A stretch of DNA of 64,000 bases from Piezodorus guildinii (lineage: Eukaryota; Arthropoda; Insecta; Hemiptera; Pentatomidae): positions 1,974,280 through 2,038,279 of the forward strand of contig CM041297.1 in assembly GCA_023052935.1 (NCBI GenBank). Reading direction: 5' to 3'. Under the pieces are notes generated by a model that made no database searches, was not told the DNA's origin, and saw only the letters and a list, made by a program, of their open reading frames with translations. Each line of letters starts with the position of its first letter. The stretch's first letter is position 1. The translations under genes were made by a program, and so were the position numbers. This document shows positions 27,701 through 36,700 of this stretch, piece after piece.

Positions 27701-30700
27701 CTTTCCAACAGTATATTAATTAATTTAATGGGTTTTTCCTAACTGGTTTCCATTCTGTCTGCCTCTTCAATTCCTGATAACCCTCCAAGGCGTCTGAAAA
27801 TAAGATGGCCCCGAGACCTTCGGGTGGTGTCTCTACATGTATTTCATGTCAGTTTACTATATGTCCATCACATTTACTTTATGTATTTTTATACAGTTGT
27901 AAATATCAATAAATATGTTTAAATGAAAAAAAATAAAGTTTTATTCTGATTGAAATTGTCTGAAATTCCTCTAAAGTATCTTCAATTTAGTAGATTTGAA
28001 AAAATTCACCATTTCATGTTGTTAGCATTGATAAAAAATGGCTAAATATATAAATTGGATGAATTTGATAATCAACTGAAAGAGAAAAGAGCAAAAGTAA
28101 TTTTTTTTTTTTTTTTTTTTTTTAAGATAAAAACTGTAATGTATATGTAAAATGTACCGTTGGAAAGCTAAAGATCTTAGAAAAAATATTATTGAGCAGA
28201 ACTTAGTTGATGGTGCAGTGAAATTAGCATACAATTAAGTAGAAACTTAATTTAATAGTGCCTACACACAATTATCCATTCTTTAACAAAAACAAAAAAT
28301 TACCTTATACACAAAAAGTTGTAAAATGTAATAGAGAGAGATGAAAAGCAGATAAAATTAACTGATTGTTGTAGATAACAGTTTTATATTGTTAAATTAT
28401 TCAATCTAAAACATATGTTTCCAACGAAACTAAATATCGTACTTTAAACCTTTTTCAACTCTATTTATTAGTTGTTAAATTGATTTTAACAACCAAGGGA
28501 AGTGAAAGTCGTGTGTTGCCCGCACCAGATTTTTCATTTATCAAGCTGAATATAAAGTTTAAAATGCCAATAGAAATTCCATTATTTTTGTATGTAATTG
28601 TTGGGAAGAGTTTGCTCGCAGGCTCAACCCGGTCTTTAACATGAATCGTCGAATTACCTGCTGATTCGTGTAATTTTGTTGAGGGCAAATAGATAAAATA
28701 ATAAAAGAGAGAACATAAACAAGCTTATATTAATTAAAATAAAACAAAATACTTTTTATATATGTGTGCAAGCGGTGATTCTTTCTATCTGTGTTGACTT
28801 CCTTCCCTCTTTCGTCTGTGACATTCCTTCTTTCCTTTCTTGCGACAATTTTCTACTATTTTCCACGATGAGACACATTTTGCGACAAACAAAATTAAAA
28901 ACAATCTACACTCGCGAGTAATTCCATTAACTCTCCCACAATGCACTCTTCTCAGGGGTCACTTAACAGCTGATTCAAATTGAATAAAACAATTGACAGT
29001 CACGCTTGCACATTATGAATCACATTAGCATAACAAACATATAAATTAATTTCATATTGTTAATATTAGAAAAATAAAAAAACATAATTATTTCAATTCT
29101 TAGCACAAATGTTTTGTTTTTTCCTGTTTCCACTTGTTTGCTGCAGTTTGCTAGACAGTTCAGCAAAAACGACGGAGCCACATTCATGTGGCTGTGCAAA
29201 CACTTGGGCACTCCGTTCTCAACTCCAAAATCTATAGCTGATCTGGTTCACCTTGAAGCTGTCTTCGATGTCTTGGATTTATATCTATGGCTAAGGTAAT
29301 ATTATATTTTATAGTATATATAAAACGTAATATTCAGATTTAGGTCTTTTTTACATTGAGGCTGCTTTTTATCACCAAATGATTTCTGTAAAATTAATTA
29401 TCATTCTTTTAAAATAAATTAAACCTCATGACACCTACAAACTCTATTAAGAAGGTTATTCTCTGTGTGTATAATGGAGGTAAATTTTATTGATTTAATT
29501 TTGTAAAATGAACCCTCATCAGTGTATATGTATGAAAAGCAGAGAGTGTTTTCTGTATGCAGTATCTGATAGGACATCAGAAACTCTTCTAAATTGTATA
29601 AAAGCTTCAATAAGGCCAGGACAAAAGCATATTTAAAAACATGGCTCATTTTTTATTCAATTATTAATATTTCAATAATTAATAAATAGATATAATTTTT
29701 TTTTTTTTAATTTAAGTAGGTATATTACAATATGTACTTATTTTAAAAACATATATTCTTTTTAAGAAAAAAAATTAATTTATAAAATATTTACTTAATT
29801 AAAATTTGTTTACTTAGGGTATGGGTTCTTGACAGTTACGCTCAATTCATGTTTACTATTTATTTGTAACTATACCTTACAAAAATAATACATGTTCAGG
29901 CTAACAATGATTATTCTTTATATCTTCAGGCAGCAGCAGATCCTCCTGCTTTCAAGTTCAAACCCCAATTTTAACTCTTTTATCTACCTGCCCTATTTTG
30001 TTTTGTACCTGCCAAGGTTTTCCCCTTCCATCCAAAATGGATGCTTTGTTTGGAAACAAACATCCAAATAAGAGCTGTTAATTTAAATTTTACTCTTAAC
30101 CTGATTGTTAGCCTGCCTAACATAATATGTAAATAATAAATACATATATATTTTATTTTTTAAAAATGGGTATATTAGAATTTATTGGGCAATAAAATAA
30201 ATTTGTAGCATTTTTTACTGGTGATTTCATTAAAAACAGATTCTTGTGAATACAATATTTTAAGCATTTATGCGATATCCCGTGTTGTAGATTGAGGATT
30301 GTGTCTGTGACCAATGCTTAATTTGGTCATCATCAACAGTTGAAGAACGACCAGAGCGTTTTGTGTGTTCCAAGTTAAAATTTCAGGTTCTGAACAAAGC
30401 AAACCACTTACGGACAGTGCTTTCTCCTAAGGTATCATCGCCATAAACAATACAAATTTGGTTAACTGTCTGTGCAGCAGATTTTCCTGTTCAGAAATAA
30501 AAAATCATTAAAAGACGAAAATGAATATTTTTCTCTTCCACCATTTTTAGTAACCAAAATACCACTTGAAAATGAGGAATCTCAGTTGAAACTGATGCAT
30601 AAAAGTACCTTAACTAATTAAACATGATTTTATGAATACCAGAGGATTGAATTGAAATATTGAAAAACATTACGAACTTATTCTATTACCCAATACAAAC

Positions 30701-33700
30701 ACAAATTTAAGTATGTAGGGTTTTTTTTTTTTTTAAACATTATCTATTTTTGATATAAATTTAAATAATTTTAGCACGAGATTTCCCGAAATGTACCCGG
30801 CAGTCGCTCAGGTGCGAGAGCTTCAGGCCTCCTTGGACAATATTATCCAACAAGGTGTCACTCAGATCACCCGATTGGTCATGACTGATCAACAACAGAG
30901 CGATGGTAAGTTTATCAATGAATCTAAATTAATCAATGAAATTACCTACCAATGAATTAATACAATTAATGCGTTTGAGCCTTAACATTAATTTGTTTGC
31001 TTTATTTTTTTCAATAATCAACCTTTGTAATCGACCAAAAAAAAAAAAATATTACCACTGCTCAAAATTAGAGAGCTTATGTTTCAAGATGCATAGAATC
31101 CGAATAAGGAATAAAAAAAAAAATTTGTTTGTCCGCCGTACGCCATCCGCGGCATTTCTCCGAAACTACTGGACCAATTTGTTCAAAATTATCCACAAAA
31201 ATACTAGTCCATTCAACGATGATCCTGACACCTAGACGTTGGTATCAGCTGGTTAGTTTTAAAATGGGGGCCAATAAAAAATATTTTATTCAATAACTCA
31301 GTTATTTTTTAAGATAGAAAAAAATGTTTTAGTGTTTTTTTACCAAAAAACCACGAATAATTTTATAAAAGGGAAAAAAGAAAAGAAAAAAAATTGAAAA
31401 TTTTCACATAAATACGCTCATAACTAAGTTATTTTTGACGATAGAGAAAAGTATGTATAGAGTTTTAGAATCAGTAAAGTGTGGTAAATAAAAAAAAAAA
31501 AATTCATATGTATAATCAAGTAACAGATTATAATAGATGTAATTACGCCAAAAAATCGGTTATTATTGAAGATGGAGAAAAATCGAAAAGATTGTCGTGA
31601 CCAGGATATTTATATGGTCAAGCCACAACTTATTAGAGATGTGATTCCCTGATAACTCGGTTATTATTGATGATAAAGATAAAATGTAAGGTTTTCTGGA
31701 ATCAAAAAATTGTATTTGAATGAAAATCGAAAGAAAAGAAAAAGAAATAGTAGCGCAGACCTGTATAAATGTTTTTGCTTTATTATTTTCAATAATCAAC
31801 CTTTGTAATCGACCAAAAAAAAAAATTACCCCTGCTCAAAATTTGAGAGCTTATGTTTCAAGATGCATAGAATCCGAATAACAAATAAAAAAAAAAAATC
31901 CGTTTCTCCTAATCAATAAATGATGATAAATAATGAATAAATAAATTTGTTTTTAGTGCCATTTGATAGAGAATTAAATTTTGGACCAAATGAAAAAAGA
32001 AACATTGAATTTGGGTAACTACTAGCTTAGACATTGTGTTTTAAAATCAGTGGTAGTGATATGATATGATGCTTGGAATTAGTGCTTTTCATATTACTTA
32101 ATTGCCTACCAACAGCCATATAAACAGTTATACTCTAATATTGTTATTTGGAAATAATAAACCATTGTGTAATAATATTCAGCGTTTTTTTTTTTTTTGT
32201 CTTTGTAATTTGTTTGGAATTTAAAATTAATTTAAAGTCTTTCAAATGAAACTAGAGAAATATTTTGGTTATTTTATCTGCTTTATGGAATACCCTTCCG
32301 TCAAAAATCCGTCATGCTCCTTCTCTACCCTCGTTTAAATCCCTCTTTTTTCAATACTTTCATTCTCTTCTATCAGATGTTTATTTTATGCCAACTTATG
32401 TGAGGTGAATAGTGTATTTACTTTTAATGGGGTTTAAAGGTTAAATTTTATTTTATGTTTCTCCTTATTTATTTATTTCTAGAATATGTACATAGAGATG
32501 TCACTATGACTTTTTCTTTTTTTTCTTCTTTCTTTTGTAGTTATATTGTAATATACCCATTTTTTATAATTATAGTGGTTATTAATTTATATATTTGTTG
32601 TTGAGTTAGGCAGGCTAACAATAAGGTAAAAGGTAAATTTTGAATAACAGCTCTTATTTGTTTGTTTGTAAACATAACCTCCATTTTGGATGCAAGGGAC
32701 ATCCCAGGTAAAAACCCAGGTAGAAGAAAGATACCTGGTGATAGTCAGTTTTGAGTTATGAGCTGATAGGGGAGAAGCTGCTGCTGAATATGATGGATCT
32801 TGGTTAGCCTGCATATTGTTTGTGTTATTTTTGTAAGTTATTATTATGATTAAAAAAGTTATATAAAAGATTATGTGCCTGATTGTCAAGAAGCCATAAT
32901 ATATATACCCTCAGAGTAAATTGAGTAATAATCAAGTAAATAGTGTATAAATTAATTTTTTCTTAAATGAATAATTTTTATAAAATAAGTATATTATAAT
33001 ATATACTCATTATCATCATAATTGTTTTTGCCCAGTTATAATTTTTTTTATAAATGTTATTCTTAAGGGACATTGTCTATTCTATATAGTATTAATGAAT
33101 GGTGTGGAAATTATCCACCGTTTCGTCAATTGTATTTTAACGATTGAATAATCAATGAGATGAGCTTCCGTACCTTGTGTAAGAAGCCCTGACGAAGACC
33201 CGCAACATGGGTCGAAATGTTAGATATTGAATAATATTGAGGATGTATAGTCGACTGTAGAAACTATTATAGGTGGAATAATCAGGAGTCAGTCTTTTTT
33301 CTAAATATTTTTAATTTTGCCAACGTTTCGGCTCAAGCTTGTGAGTCATCATCAGGGCATTACTGAGCCATGTCCAAGCATAAACTCCAGTTTACTCCAG
33401 ACTCCTGATTATTCGACCTAATATAGACATTCAATAGTTTCTTCACTATTTTTATTTTACTGCCACCTGAACCATCTTTTTCTTCTCATTTGAATGATTG
33501 TTGTTGTTAATTCATTTTACATAATTTTATGCTGGTGTGGATGTTGGATGCCAAACACAGATAAGGATATCTTTTGAATCTATGATGCTTATTATTTTAA
33601 AGAGTAGTAAAGACAGTTTCCCTCACATTAAAAAGCACTTTATAGACATTATCATAGCTTTTTTATTTTAATTTTTTTTCCACAAGGTCTGCTTTTGCTG

Positions 33701-36700
33701 CTGCTGCTGGCAGTGTTTCCTGGTCCATTACAATATTAACGTTCAGGAAATTGAAATAAGCAGTAAAACAATTTGTTTTGTTTTTTCATATTGAAAAGCA
33801 CTTTATAGACATTTTCATAAATATTTACTTTCACTTAATATATGCAGTAAGGGAAAGTATTGGGATTTCAACGGAAATACATATTTTAGGGTACCCTGAG
33901 TCCAAATAACCAAGTCCTGCAAAAAGGTCTGTGTGTGTGGTATTATCTCCCACGCATAAACGAAAAGTCCTATAAAAATGAAATTTCATATTTAAGACAA
34001 ATATACGCACAAGATGTTACAAAACCTTTTTCATCAAATTGAGGTTACGAGAAGAGCCACTTTATACAATGCATTTTGCACCTTTTTTCGATTTTCTCAA
34101 AAACGGTTCTGACGATTTTGATTAAACTCGCTATATCAATGTAAATGATATTTCTATGATTCATTCAATATATTGATATTCCTAGACTTTAACATCATGT
34201 AGGTTTCATTCTGATTAAAATGGTATGACAGGGCTTAAATGCCTATATTTTAAATTTTCTTCCACTAAAGTACCTTTAATTTTGTATATTCTATAAAAAT
34301 AACCATATTTTCTTGTTAGCATTGATAGATAACAGCTAAATATGTAAGTTGTGCGAATTTGAAAAACAACTAAAGGAGAAAACTGAAAAAATATTTTGTT
34401 AATGCAATTTTTTGTTTTTCAACATAAGAACAGTAATATAACTATATGATATACTGTTGGAAAGAGAAAGATTTTAGAAAAAATATTATCTTATACACAA
34501 GCTTGTAAAAGTTTATAAAGAGTGATAAAAATCCGATAATACTAACTGATTATTTTAGATAATAATATAATAGATTTTGAATAAAACACATGTTTCTATT
34601 GGGTTGATGCAAAATTAATGCAGGTTTCCTCTATTGCAATATCTTAATTCCAACGACCAGCTGAGGTCAAAAGTGGAAGAAGACCAAACCAAAACCACAC
34701 GAGAAATGGCGGCGGAACTCGGAACTCAAAAATTGCAACGTCTTTGCCCAGCATTGATGAATCGGAAGGGGCCGATCCTGCTCCACGATAACGCCAGACC
34801 ACACGTTGCACAACCAACGCTTCGACGACTGCACGAGTTGGGCTACGAAGTTCTCCAACATCCGCCTTATTCACCTGACCTCTCTCCTACAGACTTCCAC
34901 TTTTTCAGGCATCTGGACAACTTTTTGAGGGAGAAAAATTTTAAAAACCAGGACGACATTGAAAATTCTTTTCGTGATTTCATTGAGTCCAGGGATTCGG
35001 ATTTTTTTTCTGCTGGAATAAGAAAGCTTGTTGAACGTTGGCAAAAGTGCATTGATTCAGATGGAAATTATTTTGATTAAATATATATGGTTAAAGTAAA
35101 GATATGGCGTATTTACAATACCTACTAAAAACCTGCATTAATTTTGCATCAACCCAATATATAAATTCCGTTTAATTAATTCTTAAATGGTTTCACTCAT
35201 TTTTATCTCTCACTGTACTTGAAAATTCTTTAATCGATTTTTAAAACGGAGGTAAATGAAAGTCGTGTATTGCCCGCACCAGATTTTTTCTTTTCATATA
35301 TTTTTTTGTTTTTAGTGTTCAGATGTTGACAGTATTTCCTGGTCCATTACAAGTTTTCTGGGAAAGTTAAAGTAATCATAAATACTGTCACTAAAAGAGT
35401 CTTAATTAAGTCTTAATGTCATTAAAAGAGCAACCTTATTAGTATTTGGCTTTCTACATGGCGACCTCCTAATTTGAAAAAAGAGTGTGAGAACAAATTT
35501 AGTGCAAAAGTCGCTTGTGTAATTTAGGGCATAATTTATAAAGAGTGCATAAATAGTTACCAATAAAGGAGCCATGTTTGAACCTGTGACCTTGGACATA
35601 GAAGGCTGATATGCTAGCCACTACACCACAGGTGATTCATGTGTAATAAAATCTTAATTGTTTTAATTTTTTTTTTTTTGTCTAGGCAACGCCCCTGAAG
35701 GTGGTTACAGGCAGAGGAAGAGAGACTTCCCGATGGGCCGAGGCAGGCTCACCGAGAAGTTGATGTCGGAAGGACTCCTCACGCCCGGGATGCTAAGTCA
35801 GCTGAGGAAGGAATGGTCCAAGGTATAAGATAACTTTGCGACTTTGTTTCATTGTTTCTCATTAGAACATTCCTCGCTTATAGTGTTGCTTTTTTTGTTT
35901 CTCCTCTATCCTTAGTCGTCCTAACCTTAAGCAGTTCTGGTTCATAGAAAACACATTCAGGGCTCTGGTACAGCTTTCACATTTCATTTTGAGGTAATTA
36001 CTTCTCTCCGCATTCATCTTTCCATCCATTTTGCTATATTTTTTAACTTGTAACAAATAATTTGAACATAAATGTAATATAAAGTGTTGTTAAACCTTGG
36101 TGTTTTGACTATCTAATTTATTTAGGTTGTGAAAAACAATTATATTACGAATTTAAGTACGAGGTGTGTTAAAAAAATAAGGTGACTTTTTATTTTTAAG
36201 AAAAAATATTTATTTATTTATCAATATTTATGTTGTCCCCTTCAAAGTAATCCCCCTCAGATTCAATACACTTATGCCAACGGTTTTTTCCAATCCTCAA
36301 AGCACTTTTCGGTATAGCCTTGAGCTCTTCCAGCGATGCAGTCTTTATTTCCTCAATCGTTGCAAATCTCCGTCCTTTCATAGGTCTCTTTAGTTTTGGG
36401 AACAAGAAAAAGTCACATGGGGCCAAATCCGGTGAATATAGTGGCTGAGGCATGATTGTGGTGTTGTTTTTGGCCAAAAAATCTCTCACAAGCAAAGATG
36501 ATTTTCATGGCATATTCAAATTTCATGGCACGAGCCAAGCGATATACCGACATCCTCAGCAACTTCTCTGATAGTGATTCGACGATTTTCCAAAACAATT
36601 TTCTTCACTGCTTGAACTTTTTCATCAGTTGTTGACGTGCTTTAGCATCCAGAGCGAGGCCCGTCATTGGCATCTTCCAGACCATCTTGGAAGAGTTTGT

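Noticed and set aside
31563..31799. 78-codon minus-strand frame
   Set aside because: Low-complexity AT-rich translation between two family T copies with no conserved motif.
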